From: Methanobacteriota archaeon
GTDB lineage: Archaea; Thermoplasmatota; Poseidoniia; Poseidoniales; Thalassarchaeaceae
Assembly: GCA_002727275.1 (NCBI GenBank)
Contig: PBWO01000006.1
Location: 2,370 to 16,357 of the forward strand
DNA: 13,988 nt
Direction of reading: 5' to 3'
The notes under the pieces are model-generated. The model did not search any database. It saw only the letters and a list, made by a program, of their open reading frames with translations, and was not told the DNA's origin. Positions within the stretch are counted from its first letter, which is position 1; every line of letters starts with the position of its first letter. Shown here one piece after another: positions 7,536 through 13,988 of this stretch. Made by a program: the position numbers and the translations under genes.

Positions 7536-10505
7536 TTATTCGAAGAATGACTCGTCAACAATTGTGGCTCCATCATCGAGTTTTCCGAACTCCGACTCCA
7601 AAGCTCGTTCAGTAAGTTCCTGTTCTTCGTTAGTGGCTTCCTCTGCCTTCTTCTGTTTGCGCTCTCGCTTCCGCCTCCTGCGTCTACTGATTAGCATTCC
7701 AATTGCAAAAATCAGCATGAAAATGTAAGAAGCCAATTCACCAATAACGAACATCCAACTCACTTCAACCGAATACGATACAATGTCTTTGTTTTCGCTG
7801 CACTCTGACCAACTAGTAGCATCGGGACAGATTGGCGTTCTATACACCAAAACCTGTCTGCCATCCTGCTCAATTAACTCGCCCAAACCTTCTCGACTTT
7901 CGAAAGTAAGTAATCTAATCGAAGATGGGAGATGAATCTCCATTCGGGCTGAAGAACGAATGGTTCCAAACACGGTGTGTTCCATCAGAGGAGTCACCTC
8001 AAGAAAGAACTCGAGTCCGTCGATATGAACACCTGAAGAGTTCGCGACAGGGTATCCGAATGCAGCGAGAATCTGTCTTGAGATACTGAATCCAATAGAG
8101 GCGGGTTGCGCGGAGATGGAAATCTCTTCTCCGCGTAGCTTGGCACTAACTACGGTGCTCTCGATTTCGAATCCGAGGCGCATCGGGACGGTGTCTCCGG
8201 TCTCGGAGTCAGTAGGCATGGTCACCGTGTCGAAAACGGCCACTAACGGGGTGTCGTCGAATTCTCCGGTGATGGTGTAGGGGCCCATTCCGAAGTCTTG
8301 GACCATCTCTATGCTACCGAATGATTCGATAATCTCTCCAAATCGCAATGTCAAATCGTCGCCGAATGACTGCAGACCCTGATTGGATATCTCGAGCATA
8401 ATCGGATCACCGACCCCGAGATCGATAGGGGCCTCGAGATCTGATCCTGCCAGTAACCCTCCATCTATCCTATCTCCTATCACAATCCCTCTCCTGAGCA
8501 AGTCTGAAGGAACTGGGCTGAGTTCGACGCCTTCCTCTTCCAATTCTATCCCTAGACGATAAATCTCCATTACTACATCGGCAGAGAATTCGACCTCGGC
8601 AGCGAAAGAAGTCTCTCTGATTGCGAACTTCTCTATGTCCACCACGATGTCGAATGAGATACAGGTCATCTGATTGGACCCACAGATGAGGTCTGGACTC
8701 TCCTCCTCACAGGGATCGGAATCAATGCAGATAGGATTTCTCCAGTCGAAAATACGGGTCCCCTTGAACGCGAAATCCTGCTCCTCGCCTCCTGATGAAG
8801 TTGCGATGATTACCACTTTAGATGGATCATCGATAGTGGACTCTATCCACTCTGGAAGATGTAATGTGAGTGTCAACTCGGTATTCGGCATATCATCGGG
8901 CAGTAGGTCGTGCAGCCAAGAGGTGTCAGCTTGTATCTCCACCTCTAGGATGCCCATCAGCGATGCCAGGTCCTCGTCGGTGACCTTCGACAGGTCGATT
9001 GAGGCTATGTCACCGCCTGTATTCTCGAGGATACGTTCTACAACAGAAGCGACTCTCATCGGAGTTGATTGGGAGCTGGTCTCGAGCATGACCGGCCAAT
9101 TCCCACTCATGGCATTCTCACCCTCTATACAGTAGCGTACCTGCAGAGACTCCTCACAGGTCACTCCGGGCGTGTGTTGGAAGTCTAGACCGCCGGTTTC
9201 ATCGGCATCCGAGAATTGCGGTGTGTCGAACCATATCTCTGCTCCAAGGGACTGAGAGAATGCAGAAGAAATATCTGCAATTGGAATTCCCTGAATCAAT
9301 GCAGATAGGTCCTCACTGACTTCTTGATCGAGTAATCTGATTCCATCAGAAGAGATACAAGGAATCTCGATTGTGCCGTCGTGCAGGTCGGCATTCCAGT
9401 CGCTCAGCGTGTCAGAGTTGAGGTGGTGTATAGCAATCTGTAGTTCAAACTGAGAGTTCTGAGGATCGGAGGCGTCAATCTCAAGATTGATCCTGAGCGA
9501 GGGATCCTGTTGTTCAAATGTGTATGTTGGAGTTGTCGTAGGTCTGTGACTGAGTTTGGAATGTAAGGCAACTGAAGTTATGGCTGCCTCAGTAACTGCC
9601 TGAGTGTTGTCTACTGTAACAATCGAATAGTACTGCGGATATCCATCGAGTGTTCGGCTCAGAATAGACCCTGGTTCCTCGACGCTCTCAGCATTCGCAT
9701 AACTAGGTGGCATCACAGAGAGTTCCAACCAATGCCCCATAGGAGAAGTGGCATTGAATTGCGAATTCAGCGAGGCGCCCATTGTGAGCATTCCCTGCAT
9801 CATTCGATTAATGTCCGAGGTCTGGGGTTTGAGGCCGAAGGCAGCCGTATCGACCTGCATCTGTAGTACTGCTTGGAAGCATATAGGAGGATGAAACGGG
9901 TCGTTCTCATATCCATTAACCTCGTCTATCGAGTCATAATCGGAGTCGTAGATGCACTGAGCATCGGACTTCGACTTGTACTCCACCTCGGAGACCGTGG
10001 TAATTGTCGTGGTATTGGCATTCGGGAAGTTGATGTCGATGAACTCCTCCATAATCTGCTCCACGCGCTCTAGTACAAGATCGGAAACAGAGTCTCCACC
10101 TCCTCTATCAAGTCCCTCATAATTCCTGATATAATCTGCAGGGATTCCGTCCCAAGGAGCGCTGTCGCCCTCAAGATCTAGGTCATTTAGATTCAAGTCA
10201 TCTCTGGACATCTCGTGTACTGCTAGACCTACTCGCATCTCGACCATCTCGGCGTCGGCTACATCTATCTCTACAGAGCTTGCAATCCATTCTGGACCTG
10301 GTGTCAAGTCTAGAGATGAGTCGTAATCGTCACAGATACCGTCGGAGCTGTTCCAAGTCGAGCAGATGTCGTTGGTCACTTCGGGCTGACCGGGAGGTGG
10401 TGCGGCGACGACGCTTTGCATCAACAACAGCATAGTCAGTGCGACTGCCGCGCGGCTCATGCCGCGCGGATGGGCAGCCATCCACCATAAGTCTGAATCC
10501 GTCAT
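7536..10505 (-). CDS. Large exported, membrane-anchored protein of unknown function
   Basis: A 989-residue protein I do not recognise. It has an N-terminal signal peptide (hydrophobic ALTMLLLMQSVVA), a very acidic extracellular part of about 880 residues, one transmembrane helix near residues 918-939 (MFVIGELASYIFMLIFAIGM) and a 50-residue cytoplasmic tail that starts with RRRRRKRERKQKK and ends acidic (IVDESFFE). This is type I topology, outside to inside. The extracellular part alternates predicted beta strands and amphipathic helices, with scattered Cys pairs (for example CIDSDPCEEE, CGSNQMTC) that could form disulfides. Start choice is open: ATG 10505 gives a 15-residue acidic lead before the signal, whereas ATG 10460 (MSRAAVALTMLLL) makes a textbook short signal peptide but lies in a hairpin loop. 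It converges with uvrC (21 bases apart) and diverges from taw2. Surface sensing, secretion or structure are all possible; nothing favours one. Confidence 0.85.
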   Translation of the reverse strand: MTDSDLWWMAAHPRGMSRAAVALTMLLLMQSVVAAPPPGQPEVTNDICSTWNSSDGICDDYDSSLDLTPGPEWIASSVEIDVADAEMVEMRVGLAVHEMSRDDLNLNDLDLEGDSAPWDGIPADYIRNYEGLDRGGGDSVSDLVLERVEQIMEEFIDINFPNANTTTITTVSEVEYKSKSDAQCIYDSDYDSIDEVNGYENDPFHPPICFQAVLQMQVDTAAFGLKPQTSDINRMMQGMLTMGASLNSQFNATSPMGHWLELSVMPPSYANAESVEEPGSILSRTLDGYPQYYSIVTVDNTQAVTEAAITSVALHSKLSHRPTTTPTYTFEQQDPSLRINLEIDASDPQNSQFELQIAIHHLNSDTLSDWNADLHDGTIEIPCISSDGIRLLDQEVSEDLSALIQGIPIADISSAFSQSLGAEIWFDTPQFSDADETGGLDFQHTPGVTCEESLQVRYCIEGENAMSGNWPVMLETSSQSTPMRVASVVERILENTGGDIASIDLSKVTDEDLASLMGILEVEIQADTSWLHDLLPDDMPNTELTLTLHLPEWIESTIDDPSKVVIIATSSGGEEQDFAFKGTRIFDWRNPICIDSDPCEEESPDLICGSNQMTCISFDIVVDIEKFAIRETSFAAEVEFSADVVMEIYRLGIELEEEGVELSPVPSDLLRRGIVIGDRIDGGLLAGSDLEAPIDLGVGDPIMLEISNQGLQSFGDDLTLRFGEIIESFGSIEMVQDFGMGPYTITGEFDDTPLVAVFDTVTMPTDSETGDTVPMRLGFEIESTVVSAKLRGEEISISAQPASIGFSISRQILAAFGYPVANSSGVHIDGLEFFLEVTPLMEHTVFGTIRSSARMEIHLPSSIRLLTFESREGLGELIEQDGRQVLVYRTPICPDATSWSECSENKDIVSYSVEVSWMFVIGELASYIFMLIFAIGMLISRRRRRKRERKQKKAEEATNEEQELTERALESEFGKLDDGATIVDESFFE
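10448..10469. repeat. 9-bp GC-rich inverted repeat (hairpin) around a candidate start codon
   Basis: Arms at 10448-10456 (CCGCGCGGC) and 10461-10469 (GCCGCGCGG) pair perfectly across a 4-base loop, TCAT on the plus strand and ATGA on the minus strand. The minus-strand ATG in the loop (10460-10458) is the in-frame Met16 codon of the exported protein and the best start for its signal peptide by protein criteria. The arms are each nearly self-palindromic, so they also read as a direct repeat of GCCGCGCGG. The element lies 54-75 bases upstream of the taw2 ATG, so it could be an operator or an mRNA structure controlling translation; codon choice for Pro-Arg-Gly and Ser-Arg-Ala explains part of the GC bias. 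Confidence 0.75.
10484..10492 (+). promoter_or_regulatory. Possible TATA-like element for taw2
   Basis: ACCATAAGT lies about 35 bases before the taw2 ATG, the same distance as the similar CATAAAC before the first RAM gene. Read on the minus strand (ACTTATGGT) it is about 28 bases before ATG 10460 of the exported protein, a leaderless spacing. The match is short and I rate it weak. It lies within the coding sequence of the exported protein if that starts at 10505. Confidence 0.25.
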
Positions 10506-10522
10506 GCGTCGTCACAGAGGCG

Positions 10523-11398
10523 ATGCGTGAGCAGGACCCTCATGGCCGACTACGTGAAAGCGTCGGCCAATTGATTCAACGAGAGGGTGCTGATTCATCT
10601 CTGTTGGGAACTCTTCCAAAGCGCTGGGAGAGGTTTGCTGATGTCGCCCTATTCCAACGTGATTCATTCTCTGAGGAAGGTTGGGCTTCCATTGACAGAA
10701 CTGAGTTGTGGACTGTGGTAGCAACCGCACTAAAGGTCGAGCGAATAGGAAGATTTAGTGAGATTGTAGGAGAGAAGAGAGAGCCCACTGTCGAGATGGT
10801 GCTCGGCGACGAAGATTGGGTCATTAGACGAGAGAATGGAGTGGACTACGGCTACAACCTCACCGAGTGCATGTTCTCGGCCGGGAACGTCAACGAGAGG
10901 CGTAGGATGGGAGAGATTGTACAACGAGGCGAGGTGGTGCTCGATCTCTATGCAGGGATAGGCTACTACACTCTGCCCATTCTGATGCACTCGCAGGCTG
11001 AGCATGTCCATTGTTGCGAATGGAATACCAATTCATTCAGGGCTCTGGAATCTAATCTCAAGGACAATGGAGTTTCTGAAAGATGTTCGTTGTATTTCGG
11101 AGATAATCGAGTTACTGCGGACGATCTGCAAGGTATTGCAGACAGAGTAATTCTGGGTCTTTTACCATCTTCACAGGATGGTTATTCTGTGGCTATGCGA
11201 GCCCTAAGTGAGTCGGGAGGGGTGCTGCACATACATGGGGTAGCACCTGCAAAGGATCATTCTTCTTGGGCTGATCAAGTAATGGATGAGTTGCAGTCAA
11301 TCAATACAAATCGTAGAATCGAAGCTAGAGTCCCAATTAGGGTGAAAAGTTACGCTCCGCACTGGGATCATGTAGTTCTAGACGTGTCTGTCGAATGA
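10523..11398 (+). CDS. taw2: TYW2/Taw2-type tRNA wybutosine-synthesising 3-amino-3-carboxypropyl transferase
   Basis: 291 residues. TYW2 moves the 3-amino-3-carboxypropyl group of S-adenosylmethionine to the tricyclic imG-14 base at position 37 of tRNA-Phe, a step towards wybutosine, which protects reading frame at Phe codons. The SAM fold is complete: motif I DLYAGIGY (141-148), CEWN (165-168), FGDNR (192-196), ADRVILGLLPSS (206-217), GGVLHIHG (232-239) and the C-terminal VKSYAPHWDHVVLD (274-287). LGLLPSS in place of a methyltransferase motif IV (NLP or NPPY type) separates it from Trm5 methyltransferases. The N-terminal part (LPKRWERF, then GDEDWV) matches the TYW2 substrate-binding region. 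ATG 10523 was chosen because the frame upstream (to GTG 10439) runs antisense through the neighbouring signal peptide. The start is 17 bases from the divergent gene's ATG 10505. The JAMM gene follows after 33 bases. Confidence 0.9.
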   Translation: MREQDPHGRLRESVGQLIQREGADSSLLGTLPKRWERFADVALFQRDSFSEEGWASIDRTELWTVVATALKVERIGRFSEIVGEKREPTVEMVLGDEDWVIRRENGVDYGYNLTECMFSAGNVNERRRMGEIVQRGEVVLDLYAGIGYYTLPILMHSQAEHVHCCEWNTNSFRALESNLKDNGVSERCSLYFGDNRVTADDLQGIADRVILGLLPSSQDGYSVAMRALSESGGVLHIHGVAPAKDHSSWADQVMDELQSINTNRRIEARVPIRVKSYAPHWDHVVLDVSVE

Positions 11399-11431
11399 TT
11401 CCGTCGAACTCAAGTCAAGCAGCCTCGACCC

Positions 11432-12139
11432 ATGCACATGGCAGGTGGCTGGTTGGTGGACGCCGCTACCAGTTACAATGCAGATTCGATTCGGTCGAAG
11501 AATGCCTATCCAGCTCATGTCCTGATGCCAATAGATGCCCTCTCAACTATTCTGGAATGGACATTTCAGTCGCTGCCGGATGAGATTCTGGTAGGAATGG
11601 ATGCAGATACTTCTCTGCCACATAGAGAAGATGTCGAGGTTGCCTTACGTGGTTCTGACTTTGAGAATGGACTTTTCTCCGGGCAGGGATTTGTACTCGG
11701 AAATCCTCACATGGTGAACAGAGGAGATTCGTTCTCGGTGCACCATGTCCCAGAGGAGTGGATGGATGGGCTGTTTGACAGCTCTCGTGGAGTCCGTGGT
11801 GGTCGCTTCTCATTCTGGCTCCACACTCATCCCAATGCACCAGCAATCCCGAGCGGTGCTGATGCCGAGTCGGCCCAATGGACCGAGGGTTGCGACATGA
11901 TTCTGGGAATTCGTTACTCGCCGGAGGGAATATTGCCATGGCTCGATGGTGTGGAAGGTGAGCGTAGAGAGCTTGTCCCCACCGAGGATGATCGTCCAAT
12001 ACTAGGACGTGCTGTGACAGGTCATCTGATACATGGTCTGGAGTTGATTGCTTTCCACCGAAGAGGTTTCGGAATCAATGTATTGCTAACCGATTCGGAT
12101 GGGATTCCAATTGGTTGGGATTTGGTTGAGACTCAATAG
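11432..12139 (+). CDS. JAMM/MPN-domain (JAB1-like) metalloprotease, stand-alone
   Basis: A 235-residue protein. The zinc-binding JAMM motif is intact: HTHPNAPAIPSGAD gives His131-x-His133-x7-Ser141-x2-Asp144. The N-terminal half of the fold is also visible, VLMPIDALSTILEW then SLPDEILVG, so Glu51 is the probable catalytic glutamate. JAMM enzymes cut isopeptide bonds behind ubiquitin-like proteins (SAMPs in archaea) or trim C-terminal tails. The 79 residues between Glu51 and His131 exceed the 45-55 I know from simple JAMM proteins, so residues about 65-115 probably hold an insertion. No ubiquitin-like or E1-like gene is nearby, so the substrate is unknown. There is no start codon between the in-frame taw2 stop and ATG 11432, so it starts at 11432 or at 11438 (Met3). 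There is no clear ribosome-binding site; it is probably co-transcribed with taw2. Its TAG abuts the orn stop codon. Confidence 0.8.
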   Translation: MHMAGGWLVDAATSYNADSIRSKNAYPAHVLMPIDALSTILEWTFQSLPDEILVGMDADTSLPHREDVEVALRGSDFENGLFSGQGFVLGNPHMVNRGDSFSVHHVPEEWMDGLFDSSRGVRGGRFSFWLHTHPNAPAIPSGADAESAQWTEGCDMILGIRYSPEGILPWLDGVEGERRELVPTEDDRPILGRAVTGHLIHGLELIAFHRRGFGINVLLTDSDGIPIGWDLVETQ

Positions 12140-12682
12140 TCACTCTTCAGGAATGAAGATGTTCTGACGATAGTATTCTAGTTCGGCTATGCTTCCTTTG
12201 ATGTCGTCAAGAGCCCTGTGACCTGCTGGCTTGGTAGCTCTTGGTAAGTTTGGGTACCATCTGTCTGCAAGTTGCTTAATAGATGTCACATCGACGCTGC
12301 GATAGTGAAAGAAGTCGTGCAAGTTCGGCATATATCGTCTGAGAAATCGCCTGTCTTGTCCGATGGTGTTTCCACAGAGTGGTGGTTGGCCATGCTTGCA
12401 GTGCTGACTGACGAAATCTAGTGTCAATTGCTCAGCCTCGGACATGGGAATGCCCTCATTCCTGACCCTATCTAGAAGTCCGTTCTCTGTGTGGTGAGTG
12501 ACATTCCAATCGTCCATCTTAGCCAGCTCCGACTCGGGCTGAGAGATGGCAATGGCTGGGCCGATAGCGACTATTTCCAGGTCTCCCTCCGTCACTATTG
12601 TTGCAATCTCAATGATTGTGTTCTCATCCGGATCTAGGCCAGTCATCTCGAGATCAATCCAGACCAAGCGCTCATCGACCAT
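12140..12682 (-). CDS. orn: Oligoribonuclease (DEDDh 3'-5' exoribonuclease)
   Basis: 180 residues, almost the length of E. coli Orn (181). Orn degrades the last two- to five-base RNA fragments, including the dinucleotide pGpG from cyclic-di-GMP breakdown, to mononucleotides in the cytoplasm. All metal-binding and catalytic positions are present: Asp10 and Glu12 (WIDLEMTGLD), Asp110 (GNTIGQDRRFL), His155 and Asp160 (HRALDDIKGSI). WNVTHHTENGL and YRSVDVTSIKQLADRWYP are further Orn hallmarks. The start at ATG 12682 is supported by a GGAGG site 7 bases upstream. The stop codon directly abuts that of the convergent JAMM gene with no base between. A divergent MFS gene starts 80 bases away. Orn is typical of gamma-, beta- and actinobacteria and mitochondria and uncommon in archaea, so transfer from bacteria is likely if the host is archaeal. 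Confidence 0.95.
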   Translation of the reverse strand: MVDERLVWIDLEMTGLDPDENTIIEIATIVTEGDLEIVAIGPAIAISQPESELAKMDDWNVTHHTENGLLDRVRNEGIPMSEAEQLTLDFVSQHCKHGQPPLCGNTIGQDRRFLRRYMPNLHDFFHYRSVDVTSIKQLADRWYPNLPRATKPAGHRALDDIKGSIAELEYYRQNIFIPEE

Positions 12683-12689
12683 GTAATCG

Positions 12690-12694
12690 CCTCC
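12690..12694 (-). promoter_or_regulatory. Shine-Dalgarno site (GGAGG) of orn
   Basis: CCTCC on the plus strand reads GGAGG on the minus strand, 7 bases before the orn ATG at 12682. Spacing and sequence equal those of the second RAM gene, so the host ribosome appears to use this motif on at least two genes, while most other genes here lack one. Confidence 0.6.
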
Positions 12695-12762
12695 GGCCGT
12701 TTGGTCTTATTGCTTCCCTTCCGTGGGCCACAATCATAGCATACGAGCGTCGGCAGAGACCT

Positions 12763-13988
12763 ATGGCGAAGATTGGATATATCCAACTGCTAAGAGAAAA
12801 TCGTCCCTTCAGACGTCTTTTTCTTGCTAATGAAATCTCGTTCATCGGCGATTGGTTCACCGTCATTGCCTTGTTCATCCTTGCTGGAGAGGCTACAGAC
12901 AACTCTCCCTTGGCCATAGCCGGGGTCCTCGCATCGAGGAGCTTTTCTCTAGCTACATTCACTCCATTCGCGGGGATGTTGGCAGACAGATATTCTCGCC
13001 GCGGGCTGATGATACTCGCAAACCTATCTTCTCTATTTGTACTAGTGACGGTGCTGTCTCTGGATCTTCTGGGCAGCCTGACCTCTGTATACATACTCGC
13101 AGTCGTGATGGTGGCAGCAAGGGCCGTCTTCGATCCTGCAGAGTACGCCTACTTGCCAAACATCTGCAATGAGGAGGAGTTGCTTACCGCCAATGCCCTT
13201 GCCTCAGGAGGATGGTCGGTCGCGCTTGGACTTGGTTCTGCCATAGGCGGGCTGACAATCTCAGCCTATGGTATTGAGACCGCTCTATGGATTGATTGTG
13301 CTACTTTCGCGCTAGCGGCTCTCGGAGTCATGACATTGCCTCCTGGAGGGCCTGAAAGTTCCGAGAGGCGTAGCGTGGCCCCTTCTGTGGTTCTAGGAGA
13401 AATCGCCGATGGTTGGAAGTACATCCACTCCAATCCTTCGATTCGCAGGATAGTGTTCGCCAAGGGGTTGTGGGCATCCGGAGGAGGAGCTCAGGTTTTC
13501 CTTCTGATTCTGATTGGTATGGAGGCTGGTTTTGGAGAGGTTGCTGCTGGAGTGGGGGTATTATTCATGGCTCGTGGATTCGGGAGTGGATTCGGACCTT
13601 TGGCTGGACGTCCTCTGATGGAGAATGATTCTCTCAGACCGTATCTGATAGGACTAGCGGTAGGAGTCTGTGGTGCTTTCTACATCGCCGTTTCTGCAGT
13701 TGAATGGACTAAGTTCGTACTATTGCTGGTGTTTCTCTCACATGCCGCAAGCGGCCTTAATTGGGTACTCTCGACTACATTCCTACAAGAGAGATCTGAT
13801 GATGAGTGGAGGGGCAGAGTTGCTGGAACAGATCATTTTGTTATCACACTGATGATGGGTATCTCCGCAATCAGTGCTGGATACATTATGGACAATGGAA
13901 TGCTTTCTCTGAGAGAAGTGATTGCACTGACTGGTATGGTACAAATTTTCCTCGGATTAGTCTGGATATTCGCGATCTCTCCCAAGGA
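12763..13988 (+). CDS. Major facilitator superfamily transporter (C-terminal end beyond window)
   Basis: The plus strand is open from ATG 12763 to the window edge (408 full codons plus 2 bases). Most of a usual 400-430-residue MFS protein is therefore present. Hydrophobic segments alternate with short loops. The cytoplasmic loop between helices 2 and 3 has the MFS motif A as GMLADRYSRRG (71-81), and the N-terminus (FRRLFLANEISFIGDWFTVIAL) resembles the MFS_3 / EntS-like exporter group. A hydrophilic central loop (PPGGPESSERRSVAP, near residues 198-212) splits the two six-helix halves. I infer a proton-driven exporter; the substrate cannot be told from sequence. There is no in-frame start between 12718 and 12763 and no Shine-Dalgarno site; the AT-rich TCATAGCATA centred about 26 bases before the ATG could support a leaderless transcript. 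It diverges from orn across an 80-base gap (12683-12762). Confidence 0.9.
   Translation, partial: MAKIGYIQLLRENRPFRRLFLANEISFIGDWFTVIALFILAGEATDNSPLAIAGVLASRSFSLATFTPFAGMLADRYSRRGLMILANLSSLFVLVTVLSLDLLGSLTSVYILAVVMVAARAVFDPAEYAYLPNICNEEELLTANALASGGWSVALGLGSAIGGLTISAYGIETALWIDCATFALAALGVMTLPPGGPESSERRSVAPSVVLGEIADGWKYIHSNPSIRRIVFAKGLWASGGGAQVFLLILIGMEAGFGEVAAGVGVLFMARGFGSGFGPLAGRPLMENDSLRPYLIGLAVGVCGAFYIAVSAVEWTKFVLLLVFLSHAASGLNWVLSTTFLQERSDDEWRGRVAGTDHFVITLMMGISAISAGYIMDNGMLSLREVIALTGMVQIFLGLVWIFAISPK

Noticed and set aside
8674..9135. 153-codon open frame on the plus strand
   Set aside because: It is wholly antisense to the 989-residue exported protein, Ser/Arg-rich, and has no motif; a shadow frame.
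11395..11583. 62-codon frame starting in an ATGA overlap with the taw2 stop
   Set aside because: The overlap looks like translational coupling, but the frame is out of register with the JAMM gene, whose N-terminal fold pattern lies over the same bases. No motif is seen.
11547..11999. 150-codon minus-strand frame opposite the JAMM gene
   Set aside because: It is His/Pro/Arg-rich and antisense to the clear JAMM motif; a shadow frame.
12672..13172. Open frames of 140 (minus) and 106 (plus) codons near the right end
   Set aside because: Both overlap the MFS transporter reading frame, which has continuous membrane segments and motif A; their Arg/Ser-rich translations are typical shadows.
1..13988. 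CRISPR array, insertion sequence, prophage or defence island
   Set aside because: No regularly spaced repeats, terminal inverted repeats, transposase, integrase or phage structural gene was seen. The STAND ATPase alone, without an effector domain, is not enough to call a defence system.

Overview
The window looks like a compact piece of an archaeal chromosome. The best guess is a mesophilic marine Thermoplasmatota lineage (Marine Group II/III, Poseidoniia-like), but this is inference from gene content and not a marker-gene assignment. Pointers are a TYW2/Taw2-type wybutosine enzyme, stand-alone Lrp/AsnC ligand-binding (RAM) domain proteins, a winged-helix/STAND ATPase, a stand-alone JAMM protease, and very large secreted beta-rich proteins. 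Bacterial-type UvrC and oligoribonuclease sit beside them, as seen in archaea that have taken up bacterial repair and RNA-turnover genes. No rRNA, tRNA, CRISPR array, transposase, integrase or phage gene was seen.

Layout, left to right: (1) the 5' 1006 codons of a secreted right-handed beta-helix protein with PKD-like domains (minus strand, running off the left edge); (2) divergent from it, two tandem 77-residue RAM-domain proteins (plus); (3) a 729-residue winged-helix/STAND NTPase (minus), whose stop codon overlaps that of the second RAM gene; (4) uvrC (plus), almost touching the STAND gene head to head; (5) a 989-residue membrane-anchored exported protein of unknown function (minus); (6) a taw2/TYW2 homologue followed by a JAMM metalloprotease (both plus, probably co-transcribed); (7) orn, oligoribonuclease (minus), abutting the JAMM gene stop to stop; (8) a nearly complete MFS transporter (plus) running off the right edge.

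The genes are packed tightly and strand switches are frequent. Convergent pairs overlap by 4 bases, abut, or leave 21 bases. Two divergent pairs leave only 17-28 bases between chosen start codons, so promoters must be shared or lie inside the neighbouring gene. No single pathway links all the genes: DNA repair (uvrC), tRNA modification (taw2), nanoRNA turnover (orn), transport (MFS) and surface proteins look like independent units. No stretch longer than about 110 bases lacks a gene.

I do not see a clear-cut new multi-gene system. The points most worth following are: a 9-bp GC hairpin that puts a candidate start codon in its four-base loop; a UvrC whose usual four-cysteine segment is missing; a TYW2 with motifs closer to the eukaryotic enzyme than to the archaeal ones I remember; an unplaced JAMM protease with an intact metal motif; and the winged-helix STAND ATPase, which shares its stop-codon palindrome with a RAM-domain gene.
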